From NCBI RefSeq assembly GCF_047200635.1, contig NZ_JBJZOI010000007.1, positions 175,333 to 239,332 on the forward strand: 64,000 bases of DNA, in the 5' to 3' direction. The notes beneath the pieces are model-generated. The model did not search any database. It was given only the letters and a program-made list of their open reading frames with translations, and was not told the DNA's origin. Positions 18,216-26,026 of this stretch are shown here, piece after piece (the stretch's first letter is position 1; each line of letters starts with the position of its first letter). This stretch comes from Saccharopolyspora_C sp047200635. Lineage in GTDB: Bacteria > Actinomycetota > Actinomycetes > Mycobacteriales > Pseudonocardiaceae. The position numbers and the translations under genes are program-made.

Positions 18216-19382
18216 TCAGGAGCCCGGGATCCGGTGCGGGACGAAGGCGGCGCCGTCGTCGGTGATCAGACCCGCGGTCTCCCGGATCCCCAGGCCCGCC
18301 GCCGAGTCGCCGACGACCCAGGCGCCCAGCGCCGGGCGCATCCCGTCGAACTCCGGCAGCGGGTCGAAGGCCTGGTAGACGTAGCCCTCCTCGCCGTAGA
18401 AACCGCCGGTCTCGGTCTCCCAGCCCGGCGCGACCACGGTGATGTTGTTGCCCTCGCGGCCGAGCCGCGGCTTGCGCACGTACTCGGTGAGCAGTCCCGG
18501 CTGGTCCAGGAAGGTCGGCAGCAGGTTCGGATGCCCCGGGTACATCTCCCACAGGACCGCCAGCAGCGCCTTGTTCGACAGCAGCATCTTCCACAGCGGC
18601 TCGACCCACTGCGTCGCGGGCAACGTGTTCACCGCGTGCTTGCCGAACTGGTCGTCGACCATCCACTCCCAGGGGTAGATCTTCGCGACGGCGTTCATCG
18701 GGGCCTCTTCGAGGTCGACGAAGCGCTCCAGCAGCGGGTCCCAGCCGATCTCCTCGATCACCAGGCCCACGGTGTCCAGGCCCGCTTCGGCGGCGGTCTC
18801 CTGGAGGTAGGCGGAGGTGATGTTGTCCTCGCCGCTGGTGTCCGAACCGGACCAGGTGAAGTGGACCTCGCGGCTGCCGAGCCGGTCGCTGATCTCGCTC
18901 CAGCGCTCGACCAGCTTCTCGTGGATCGAGTTCCACTGGTCGTCGCCCTCGTGGCACTCGGTCAGCCAGTTCCACTGCACGACCGCCGCCTCCAGCAGCG
19001 AGGTCGGCGTGTCGGCGTTGTACTCCAGCAGCTTCGCCGGGCCGGAACCGTCGTAGCGCAGGTCGAAGCGGCCGTAGAGGTGCGGGTCGTGCCTCTTCCA
19101 CGACTCCGCGATGTGCGGCCACACCCACTCCGGGATGCCGAAGTCCGCGTACCGCTCGGTGAGGATGACGTGGTCGACGGCGTCCAGGCACATCGACTGG
19201 AGCAGCTCGACGTCGGCCTCCAGGGAGAGCACCTCGTCCAGGCTGAACTCGTAGTGCACCCCCTCGTCCCAGTAGGGGCGCTGCGACCCGTCGGCCGCGC
19301 GGGCCGGGGTGCCGAAGACCAGTCCCAGTTCCTCGACCTTGCGCTGCCAGTCCGGCCTGCGCTCGGTTGTCCTCCGACGCAC
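18216..19382 (-). CDS. Glutathionylspermidine synthase-like ATP-grasp protein (YgiC type)
   Basis: A 388-residue protein matching the pre-ATP-grasp/ATP-grasp family of YgiC/YjfC. Key segments are YWDEGVHYEFS near the N-terminus, ADFGIPEWVWP, RFDLRYDGSGPAKLLEYNADTPTSLLE (about 95-120) and RKPRLGREGNNI (about 305). E. coli YgiC has a similar length and lacks the amidase domain of Gsp. The substrate is unknown and true glutathionylspermidine synthesis is unlikely in an actinobacterium. The GTG at 19382 has GGGAG upstream and starts 4 bases after the YgiB-like stop. Confidence 0.85.
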   Translation of the reverse strand: MRRRTTERRPDWQRKVEELGLVFGTPARAADGSQRPYWDEGVHYEFSLDEVLSLEADVELLQSMCLDAVDHVILTERYADFGIPEWVWPHIAESWKRHDPHLYGRFDLRYDGSGPAKLLEYNADTPTSLLEAAVVQWNWLTECHEGDDQWNSIHEKLVERWSEISDRLGSREVHFTWSGSDTSGEDNITSAYLQETAAEAGLDTVGLVIEEIGWDPLLERFVDLEEAPMNAVAKIYPWEWMVDDQFGKHAVNTLPATQWVEPLWKMLLSNKALLAVLWEMYPGHPNLLPTFLDQPGLLTEYVRKPRLGREGNNITVVAPGWETETGGFYGEEGYVYQAFDPLPEFDGMRPALGAWVVGDSAAGLGIRETAGLITDDGAAFVPHRIPGS

Positions 19383-19386
19383 TCGT

Positions 19387-20073
19387 TCAGCTCCCGCTGC
19401 TACCGCTCTTGCTGTTGATCCCGAAACCGCCGCGCTGCACCGTCTGGCCCTTGGTGTTCGTGATGTTGGTGCCAGCGGGCTTGGTGAAGCTCGGGTTGGA
19501 CACCGGCTGGCCGACCGGCGGCGCCGTGGTGCCGGGCTGGGTGTAGCCGTACCGGTAGGAGTTGTAGCCGCCGAAGCCGCCGCCGGGCAGGAAGATCGGC
19601 ATGAAGAACATGCCGCCGCTGCTGTACCCGCCGTGGCTCTGGACGTAGTTCTCGTCGCACAGGTCGGGGTTCTGGACCGTGGCCGGCCCCTGCCCGGTGG
19701 CGCAGAACTCCTGGACCGCGGTCTGCTCGGCGCGGTACGCCGAGCCCGAGTAGAAGGCCGCGACCAGGGCCACCACACCGACGGTGACACCGCCGCCGAC
19801 CATCACGCGGCGTCGCACCTGGGTCTTGCGCTCCTGCTCGGCGAGCTCGGCCCGGGCCTGCTCCTCCTGGCGCTTCTCCGCCGCGACGCGCGCGCGCTTC
19901 TCGGCCAGGGTCGGTTCCCTCGGCGTCGTCGAGTCGTCCTGGTAGCGCATCCGCCCGCGCCCCTGGCCCTCGTCCGGGTTCACCTGCGTCTCGTCCGCAG
20001 GGGACCCGCCCGCCGGCTGGTCGCTGCGCTGCGGCCCGTCCTGGTCTGCCAATGGTCTGCCATCTTCCGTCAT
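19387..20073 (-). CDS. DUF1190/YgiB-like membrane-anchored protein
   Basis: A 228-residue protein. A charged cytoplasmic N-terminus with a Glu/Arg-rich helix (about residues 52-88) is followed by one TM helix (about 90-110). The extracytoplasmic part has the YgiB-type features EFCATGQGPATVQNPDLC and a Gly/Tyr/Ser-rich tail ending in PTFTK/RGGFG-like repeats. GGGAGTG precedes the ATG. The pairing with a YgiC-like ATP-grasp gene 4 bases downstream reproduces the E. coli ygiBC arrangement, which is linked to the envelope. Function is unknown. Confidence 0.75.
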   Translation of the reverse strand: MTEDGRPLADQDGPQRSDQPAGGSPADETQVNPDEGQGRGRMRYQDDSTTPREPTLAEKRARVAAEKRQEEQARAELAEQERKTQVRRRVMVGGGVTVGVVALVAAFYSGSAYRAEQTAVQEFCATGQGPATVQNPDLCDENYVQSHGGYSSGGMFFMPIFLPGGGFGGYNSYRYGYTQPGTTAPPVGQPVSNPSFTKPAGTNITNTKGQTVQRGGFGINSKSGSSGS

Positions 20074-20214
20074 CGCCCACTCCCAGCGGCAACACTACCT
20101 ATCGCGCACCGACCCCGGGTACGCCTTGATGTGACGGGCCGGGACACGAATCGGTTTCAACACGATGCGCGATCGCGTGGGCGACCCCTGGGGGCGCCAG
20201 GCATGATGTGATCG

Positions 20215-21219
20215 ATGGCCGAGCGCAGCGACAACCGCAACCACCGCCGGAGCAGCCGCAACACCCGGCTGGTGATGATCGCTGCCGCCCTCGGCGGCGC
20301 ACTCGTCCTGCTGATCAGCGCGTTGCTCAACACCCCGAGCGGGGGCGGTGGCTCCGGGTGGGGCGGCCCCGGTCGGCAGGGCGCCGCGCCCGCCACGCCC
20401 CCCGTCTTCGAGGCCGAGGCGGGCACCTGCCTGCACTGGATCGAACCGGACGCGGCCGACATCCGGCAGGTGAAGTGCACCGAGCGTCACCTCTTCGAGG
20501 TCACCGGGAAGGCGGATCTGCGGGCCGACTTCGCCGGCACCGCGCCGTACCCGAGCGCCGAGCAGTGGCAGCAGCTCAAGCAGGAGCGCTGCACCGCGGT
20601 CTCCGAGCAGTACCTGCGCGGCCGGTTCGACCCGGAGGGGCGGTTCTCGGTCGGCGCGTTCACCCCGAGCCAGCGGGGTTGGGGCTCCGGGGACCGGACG
20701 CTGCACTGCGGCCTCCAGCAGCCGGGCCCGTCCGGGGAGCTGTTCGCGAGCAAGGGCGACGTCGCGCACCAGGACCAGTCGAACACCTACGACGTCGGCC
20801 GCTGCCTCGGCATCAACGGCACCGAGGTGTGGGACCCGGTGGACTGCGCGCGACCGCACGCCGTTGAGGTCACCGGCATCATCGACCTGAGCACCGAGTT
20901 CCCGGCGGAGTACCCCTCCGAGGACGACCAGGACGACTTCCTCGCGACCCGGTGCGGGGAGCTCACCGCCGAGTACGCGGGCAGCCCGACCGCCGTCGAG
21001 GACAAGAAGCTCGTCGCCTACTGGGACACGCTGACCGAGGAGAGCTGGGACGCCGGATCGCGGGAGGTCAACTGCAAGGCCAGCGCCCAGCTGCCCGATG
21101 GCAGCGGGCTGGCCCCGGTGACCGGCAGCGTCAAGGGCGACGTCACCGTGGGCGAGGAGCCCGCCCCGCAGAACTCCGCGCCGGTCCAGCCCGGCGTTCC
21201 CGCCGCCGGGGAGCGGTGA
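20215..21219 (+). CDS. Septum-formation family membrane protein
   Basis: A 334-residue bitopic protein. A short basic cytoplasmic N-terminus and one TM helix (about residues 18-38) are followed by two tandem Septum_form-type domains (about 63-160 and 180-295). Each has paired cysteines and a CxxxHxxEV-like signature (CTERHLFEVTG, then CARPHAVEVTG). The position equals M. tuberculosis Rv3835 between serS and a metallopeptidase. It probably acts in the cell envelope, possibly at the septum; the mechanism is not known. The C-terminal tail is Pro-rich. Confidence 0.85.
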   Translation: MAERSDNRNHRRSSRNTRLVMIAAALGGALVLLISALLNTPSGGGGSGWGGPGRQGAAPATPPVFEAEAGTCLHWIEPDAADIRQVKCTERHLFEVTGKADLRADFAGTAPYPSAEQWQQLKQERCTAVSEQYLRGRFDPEGRFSVGAFTPSQRGWGSGDRTLHCGLQQPGPSGELFASKGDVAHQDQSNTYDVGRCLGINGTEVWDPVDCARPHAVEVTGIIDLSTEFPAEYPSEDDQDDFLATRCGELTAEYAGSPTAVEDKKLVAYWDTLTEESWDAGSREVNCKASAQLPDGSGLAPVTGSVKGDVTVGEEPAPQNSAPVQPGVPAAGER

Positions 21220-21223
21220 CCCG

Positions 21224-21577
21224 GTGCCGGTGGAGATGACCAGAGCGCGGTTCGAGGAGCTCGTCTCCGACGCGCTGGACCTGCTGCCGGAGCAGTTCGC
21301 CGCGGCGATGAACAACGTGGTGGTGCTCGTCGAGGACCGCAACGAGGAGGACCCGACGCTGCTCGGGCTGTACTTCGGGATCGCGCTGACCGAGCGGGAG
21401 CCGAGCAACTACGCGGGCGTGCTGCCGGACCGGATCTCGGTCTACCGGGAACCGCTGCTGGAGATGTGCGGCAGCGAGGACGAGGTGGTCGACGAGGTCG
21501 CGATCACCGTCGTGCACGAGATCGCCCACCACTTCGGCATCGACGAGGACACCCTGCACGCCCTCGGCTGGGGCTGA
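21224..21577 (+). CDS. Zincin-like metallopeptidase family protein
   Basis: A 117-residue protein with an HExxH motif near its C-terminus (VVHEIAHHFGIDEDTLHALGWG). The two His residues plus the downstream Asp/Glu region could bind zinc. It is the small metallopeptidase (DUF1025-type) found next to the septum-formation gene in mycobacteria (Rv3836). The GTG at 21224, 4 bases after the preceding stop, has GGGGAG upstream; an ATG four codons later is possible. Substrate is unknown. Confidence 0.85.
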   Translation: MPVEMTRARFEELVSDALDLLPEQFAAAMNNVVVLVEDRNEEDPTLLGLYFGIALTEREPSNYAGVLPDRISVYREPLLEMCGSEDEVVDEVAITVVHEIAHHFGIDEDTLHALGWG

Positions 21578-21581
21578 CGGC

Positions 21582-22226
21582 TCAGTCCGGGAGGTCGTCC
21601 CACCGGGCGCAGCGCCAGCCGGTCGGGCTCGCGGAGTCCGCTTCGAGGGTGATCGCGCCGGTGTTCGGCAGGTATGCCTCGGTGGTCCGGCGGGGGCCGA
21701 TCTCCGGGCAGAGCCGCGCGGCCGCCAAGCGCAGCATCGCGCCGTGGCTGACCAGCACCACCGAACCCGTGGCCACGTCCTGCAACAGGGGGCGCGCGGA
21801 GTCGAAGAACCTGGCCAGCGCCTCGTTCCCGGTCTCGCCGCCGGGCATCGGGCGGTCCGCCTCGCCGTGGTGCCAGCCCGCGTAGATCTCGTCGAACAGC
21901 GCCCGCGCCTCGGCGTCGCCGCGGCCCTCCAGTTCGCCGACGAAGATCTCGTGGGTGCCGTCGAGGACGCCCAGCTCCAGGCCGTGCCGGGTGGCGGTGG
22001 GCAGCGCGGTCTGCTGCGCGCGCAGCGCCCGGCTCGCGTGGATCGACAGCACCTTCTCGGTGGCCAGCCGCTCCGCGAGGTCGTCCGCTTGGCGCGCGCC
22101 GTGGTCGGTGAGCCCCGGTCCGGGCGGCAGCGTGTCCAGCAGGCCGCGCACGTTCGAGGGGGTCTGGCCGTGGCGCACCAGCACGAGCCGCAGTCCGTCC
22201 GCGGCCGCCCGCAACCGCGGGCTCAC
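21582..22226 (-). CDS. Histidine phosphatase family protein
   Basis: A 214-residue phosphoglycerate-mutase-fold phosphatase. The catalytic motif is LVRHGQTPSN near residue 20, with the second catalytic His in VLVSHGAMLRLAA. The length and position (between the metallopeptidase and pheA) match Rv3837c. The GTG overlaps the pheA stop as GTGA, so the two are co-translated. The substrate is not deducible; a role near aromatic amino-acid metabolism is only suggested by the neighbour. Confidence 0.9.
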   Translation of the reverse strand: MSPRLRAAADGLRLVLVRHGQTPSNVRGLLDTLPPGPGLTDHGARQADDLAERLATEKVLSIHASRALRAQQTALPTATRHGLELGVLDGTHEIFVGELEGRGDAEARALFDEIYAGWHHGEADRPMPGGETGNEALARFFDSARPLLQDVATGSVVLVSHGAMLRLAAARLCPEIGPRRTTEAYLPNTGAITLEADSASPTGWRCARWDDLPD

Positions 22227-23146
22227 GAGACCCCTCCCGAGCGCAGCCGCTCCAGCCACGCGGTCGACTCGCGGTAGGCCCGTTCGGAGGACTCCGGCCG
22301 GGCGCGGTCGGGGCCGGGGTCGGCCTTCGGGTAGGAGCCGAGGAACCGGACTTCGCGGCACCGGCGGTGCAGGGCGCTGAGCGCGTCGCCGATCCGGGCG
22401 TCGGCGGCGTGCCCGTCGAAGTCGAGGAAGAACCGGTACTCGCCGAGCCGGTCCTTGGTGGGGCGGGACTCGATGCGGCTGAGGTTGATGCCGCGCAGCG
22501 CGAGCTCCATCAGCAGCTCGTTGAGGGTGCCGACCTCGTCGGTGACGACGGCGGCGACGGAGGTGCGGTCCGCGCCGGTCGGCTCCGGCAGCGCGCCGGG
22601 CCTGCGCAGCAGCAGGAAGCGGGTGACGGCGTCGGAGGTGTCGGCGACGCCGCTCGCCAGCGCTTCGAGCCCGTCGAAGAGCTCGATGGCCAGCGGTGAG
22701 CTGATCGCGGCGTCGAGCTGCCCGTCGGCGACCTCCTTCGCGGCGCCCGCCGTGGAGGAGGCCATCCGGACGTCGGCGTGCGGGAGGTTCGCGGCAAGCC
22801 ACTTGCGGACCTGCGCGATCGCGTGCGGGTGGCTGGCGACGGTGCGCACCTGGTCGGCGGTCGTGCCGGCGCGCACCAGCACGTCGAACTGGACCGGGAT
22901 CATCCCCTCGCGCACCGCGATCACCGGGCCGCCGCCGACGAGGGCGTCGAGGGTGGCGGGCACCGATCCCTCCACGGAGTTCTCGATCGGCACCACCGCC
23001 GCGAGGACCTCGCCCGCGCGCAGGGCGGCGAGCGCGAGGGGGACGGTCTCGTAGGGGCGCGGTTCGGCGTCGAGGTCCCGGGTGAGGCCCCGGGTCGCCT
23101 GCTCGCTGAAAGTTCCGGGGGGACCCAGGTAGGCGATGTGCGGCAC
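22223..23146 (-). CDS. pheA: Prephenate dehydratase
   Basis: A 307-residue enzyme converting prephenate to phenylpyruvate in phenylalanine synthesis. The catalytic domain starts at YLGPPGTFSEQA and contains PIENSVEGSV and the TRF motif (SDAVTRFLLL, about residue 175). An ACT regulatory domain follows (about 195-275) with the ESRP motif that binds phenylalanine, so feedback inhibition is expected. There is no chorismate mutase domain. The GTG start lies 7 bases after TAGGCT (minus strand, 23154-23159), a leaderless pattern. A start further upstream in the same frame is less likely. Confidence 0.95.
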   Translation of the reverse strand: MPHIAYLGPPGTFSEQATRGLTRDLDAEPRPYETVPLALAALRAGEVLAAVVPIENSVEGSVPATLDALVGGGPVIAVREGMIPVQFDVLVRAGTTADQVRTVASHPHAIAQVRKWLAANLPHADVRMASSTAGAAKEVADGQLDAAISSPLAIELFDGLEALASGVADTSDAVTRFLLLRRPGALPEPTGADRTSVAAVVTDEVGTLNELLMELALRGINLSRIESRPTKDRLGEYRFFLDFDGHAADARIGDALSALHRRCREVRFLGSYPKADPGPDRARPESSERAYRESTAWLERLRSGGVS

Positions 23147-23255
23147 GAGACCCAGCCTACGGCCCGCGCGGAACGGGGCCGCCCACCCTGGACCAGTGAT
23201 CATCTTCCCCCGGAGGTGTGACCTACCCAATTACATTCGGTCGCGCCTTCCTGCG

Positions 23256-23861
23256 ATGCTGTGGGGCGTGACCGCGGATTCGGAGCGTTCATCTGACCGA
23301 GCGGGACCGGAGCTTCGGCTCGTCCTCTGCGCCCTGGACGAGCCGCTCACGGCAGCGTGGCGCGGCGTCGCCGCCGACCGCGACAACCTCGACGTCCACC
23401 ACGGATCGGTGTTGGATCCGCGGGTGGACGCGGTGGTGAGCCCCGCTAACTCCTACGGGTGGATGCGCAGCGGGGTGGACGCGCTGTACTCGCGGACCTT
23501 CCCGAACGTGGAGGAGTCGGTGCGCAGCGCCGTGCTGGCCTACCACGGCGGCGAGCTGCCGGTCGGCGAGGCGCTGCTGGTGCCGACCGGATCGCCCGCG
23601 CCCGCCTGGCTGGTCAGCTCCCCCACGATGCGCACGCCCGGCGAGGTGCTGCCGAACGACACCGTGCACCCGTACCTGGCGGCGCGGGCGGTGCTGCGGC
23701 TGTGGGCGCACGGCGTGCTGGAGAACGGGATGCGGGTGCGAGAGGTGGTCCGCTCGATCGCCCTGCCCGGCCTGGGCACCGGCGTCGGCGGGGTCGCCCC
23801 CCAGCTCTGCGCGCACCAGGTGGCCGCGGCCTGGGACGAGACCTTCGCCCGCGCCGGCTGA
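23256..23861 (+). CDS. Macro-domain protein (ADP-ribose-binding fold)
   Basis: A 201-residue protein dominated by a macro domain. It has VHHGSVLDPRVDAVVSPANSYG (adenine/ribose site) and, at the C-terminal side, SIALPGLGTGVGGV (phosphate loop). Such proteins bind or hydrolyse ADP-ribose derivatives; some similar ones occur in phage and tail-associated contexts. The ATG at 23256 or GTG at 23268 could be the start, and neither has a strong ribosome binding site. It diverges from pheA. The physiological substrate is unknown. Confidence 0.8.
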   Translation: MLWGVTADSERSSDRAGPELRLVLCALDEPLTAAWRGVAADRDNLDVHHGSVLDPRVDAVVSPANSYGWMRSGVDALYSRTFPNVEESVRSAVLAYHGGELPVGEALLVPTGSPAPAWLVSSPTMRTPGEVLPNDTVHPYLAARAVLRLWAHGVLENGMRVREVVRSIALPGLGTGVGGVAPQLCAHQVAAAWDETFARAG

Positions 23862-23948
23862 CGAACACCCGGGCCGGACCGGCTCACGCCGTCCGAGCGC
23901 GGCGCGGGAGCGCGGCCGCCCGGGGTCGGCCCCGGGCGGCCGGCGAGC

Positions 23949-24422
23949 TCACTCCGCGTCCTCGGCCTGCGCGGTGCGGGTGCGCACGGCGATGCGGGTG
24001 GGGCTGGTCTGCTCCAGCGCCCCGCGGACCCGGACCTCCAGCACGCCCTTGTCGTAGTCGGCCTCGACCTGCTCACCGGTGACGCCCTTCGGCAACCGGA
24101 AGCTGCGTTCGAACGAGCCGTCGCGCAGCTCGCGGGCCAGCACCTTGGGCGCCTCGGCGTCCTCCTCCGAGCGCGCGCCGGTGTCCCGGCTCCCGCTGAC
24201 CTTCAGCGTTCCGTCGGCGACCTCGACCGCCACGTCGCGGTCCACGTCCACGCCCGGCAGCTCCAGGCGGAACACCAGGTCAGTCCCGTCCCGCAGCACG
24301 TCGGCGGCGGGGACGAACGCCCGCGCGGACGGCCCACGCCCGGTGAAGGCGCTGCGCACCAGCGCGTCGAACTCACGGTCCAGGCCGGTGAACGCGTCCC
24401 AGCCACGAACTGCAAGAGCCAT
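23949..24422 (-). CDS. Hsp20/alpha-crystallin small heat-shock protein
   Basis: A 157-residue holdase chaperone. The alpha-crystallin domain runs from about residue 40 to 135: FVPAADVLRDGTDLVFRLELPGV at the start, RELRDGSFERSFRLPKGV in the middle, and YDKGVLEVRV near the end. The N-terminal 40 residues and a short acidic tail complete it. GGGAGTG precedes the ATG. A HAIR-type operator at 24483-24503 predicts HspR repression, as for mycobacterial acr2. Confidence 0.93.
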   Translation of the reverse strand: MALAVRGWDAFTGLDREFDALVRSAFTGRGPSARAFVPAADVLRDGTDLVFRLELPGVDVDRDVAVEVADGTLKVSGSRDTGARSEEDAEAPKVLARELRDGSFERSFRLPKGVTGEQVEADYDKGVLEVRVRGALEQTSPTRIAVRTRTAQAEDAE

Positions 24423-24482
24423 TTCCCATCACTCCCTCATCGAAGCCGGGTCATCGGATCGGATACCCGGTCACTGCGGTTA

Positions 24483-24503
24483 CATGAGTGCCAACGACTC
24501 AAC
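24483..24503. promoter_or_regulatory. HAIR-like HspR operator
   Basis: The sequence CATGAGT, 7 bases, ACTCAAC matches the HspR-associated inverted repeat CTTGAGT-N7-ACTCAAG at 12 of 14 defined positions. It lies about 61 bases upstream of the hsp20 start, which fits an operator over its promoter. Confidence 0.75.
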
Positions 24504-24622
24504 TTTGCGGATTGTTCCCGGAGCAGGCGAGGTTTTCGAGATCGCTGCGGACCTGCGACGACCGGGGCCCGAGATCAACCGCCGGGCGGGCCGGGACCCC
24601 GCCGCGCGGTACCGTCGAGACC

Positions 24623-24654
24623 GCGTCCACCGAGGAGGGCGTCCACCGAGGAGG
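24623..24654 (+). repeat. Tandem duplication of a ribosome-binding segment
   Basis: The 16-base unit GCGTCCACCGAGGAGG occurs twice, head to tail, directly upstream of the DoxX-family ATG at 24660. The second copy supplies the Shine-Dalgarno at a usual distance; the first duplicates it 16 bases earlier. Confidence 0.9.
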
Positions 24655-24659
24655 TACAC

Positions 24660-25178
24660 ATGTTGATCCGCCGCCTGGCCCGCCCGCTGCTCGCGTCCGT
24701 GTTCATCTACGGCGGGGTGAACTCCTTGCGCCACACCAAGGCGCACGCCGAGGGCGCCCGGCCGCTGTGGGAGAAGACGATCGCCCGGTGCGAGGACTCG
24801 CTGCCGGAGCAGGTGCCGACGGACGTCGAGACGCTGGTGCGGGTGGACGGCGTGGTCAAGATCGTCGCCGGGGCGATGCTGGCGACGGGGCGGTCGCCCC
24901 GGCTCGCCGCGCTGGCCCTGGCGGGCAGCGTCGTGCCCACCACGCTCGCCGGGCACGCCTTCTGGGAGAAGATCGACCCCCGGGAGCGCGCCGCGGAGCA
25001 GACGCAGTTCGTGAAGAACCTCAGCCTGCTCGGCGGGCTGCTGCTCGCGGCCGTGGACACCGAGGGCAAGCCGTCGGTGGCCTACCGCGCCCGGCACGGC
25101 GCCGCCCGCGCCGCGGAGCAGACCCAGGCGGGCGTCAAGGTCGCGAAGAAGGTCGCCGCGAAGTCCGCGCTCCGCTGA
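24660..25178 (+). CDS. DoxX-family membrane protein
   Basis: A 172-residue protein with about four hydrophobic segments. It begins with the DoxX-type motif RPLLASVFIYGGVNSLRH and contains LVRVDGVVKIVAGAMLATG and LAGHAFWEKIDP, all typical of actinobacterial DoxX proteins. DoxX proteins are small membrane proteins of uncertain role, linked in mycobacteria to a membrane oxidoreductase complex. A basic, Ala/Lys-rich C-terminus follows. It is divergent from hsp20 and could share stress regulation. Confidence 0.85.
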   Translation: MLIRRLARPLLASVFIYGGVNSLRHTKAHAEGARPLWEKTIARCEDSLPEQVPTDVETLVRVDGVVKIVAGAMLATGRSPRLAALALAGSVVPTTLAGHAFWEKIDPRERAAEQTQFVKNLSLLGGLLLAAVDTEGKPSVAYRARHGAARAAEQTQAGVKVAKKVAAKSALR

Positions 25179-25234
25179 GCGCCGTAGGGCACCCTCAGCT
25201 GCACGGGCGGGTGACGCGGTCGTAGCGTGAAACC

Positions 25235-25870
25235 GTGCCGGTGCGCGTGTTGCTCGTCGATGATCACGAGGTGGTCCGCCGCGGCCTCCGCGACCTGCTC
25301 AGCACCGAACCCGACCTCGATGTCGTCGCCGAAGCGGGCGGCGTCGGCGAGGCCGTGGTCCGGGCGCGGGCGGCGGAGCCCGACGTGGCGGTGGTGGACA
25401 TGCGGCTGCCGGACGGCGACGGCCTCCACCTGTGCCGCGAGCTGCGGGCGCTGCCCGCGCCGCCCCGGTGCCTGGTGCTCACCGCGTTCGACGACGAGCA
25501 GGCCCTGGTCGGCGCGATCAACGCGGGCGCTTCGGGGTACCTGCTCAAGCAGGTGCGCGGACGGGACCTGGTGAACGCGGTGCGGGAGGTCGCGGCGGGC
25601 CGCTCGCTGCTGGACCCCGTCACGACCGCGCGGGTGCTGGAGCGGCTGCGCCGGTCGGCCGACCAGCCCGCGGACGAGCTCGACGCGCTCACCGAGCAGG
25701 AGCGCCGCGTGCTGGAGCTGATCGGCGAGGGGCTGACGAACCGGCAGATCGCGGAGCGGTTGTTCCTGGCGGAGAAGACGGTGAAGAACTACGTCACCGC
25801 CGTGCTCGCGAAGCTCGGCATGGAGCGCCGCACCCAGGCCGCCGCCTGGGTGGCCCGCCGCCAGGGGTGA
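25235..25870 (+). CDS. DevR/NarL-type response regulator
   Basis: A 211-residue response regulator. The receiver has DD at 9-10, phosphoacceptor Asp55 (VVDMRLPDG) and Lys105. A LuxR/GerE-type helix-turn-helix occupies about 150-205 (LTEQERRVLELIGEGLTNRQIA), with the DevR-like KTVKNYVTAVLAKLGMERRTQAA. Similarity of this recognition helix to DosR/DevR suggests control of hypoxia or redox genes. A TAGCGT hexamer lies 6 bases upstream of the GTG with no Shine-Dalgarno, so the mRNA may be leaderless. Its probable partner kinase gene is convergent, not co-transcribed. Confidence 0.9.
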   Translation: MPVRVLLVDDHEVVRRGLRDLLSTEPDLDVVAEAGGVGEAVVRARAAEPDVAVVDMRLPDGDGLHLCRELRALPAPPRCLVLTAFDDEQALVGAINAGASGYLLKQVRGRDLVNAVREVAAGRSLLDPVTTARVLERLRRSADQPADELDALTEQERRVLELIGEGLTNRQIAERLFLAEKTVKNYVTAVLAKLGMERRTQAAAWVARRQG

Positions 25871-26026
25871 CCGCCGGGGACCGGTGCCGGGCGGCTCGCG
25901 CCGCCGCGAGTGCTCGGCGTCCTCCTCGCCAGGACGGCGATGTCGTGCGGCGGCCGCGCGGGAGATCCGCGGCGCGGAAGGCGCTGAGGCCCGCCGCGCT
26001 CGCGAGCTGGTTCCCCGCGCGGGTCC

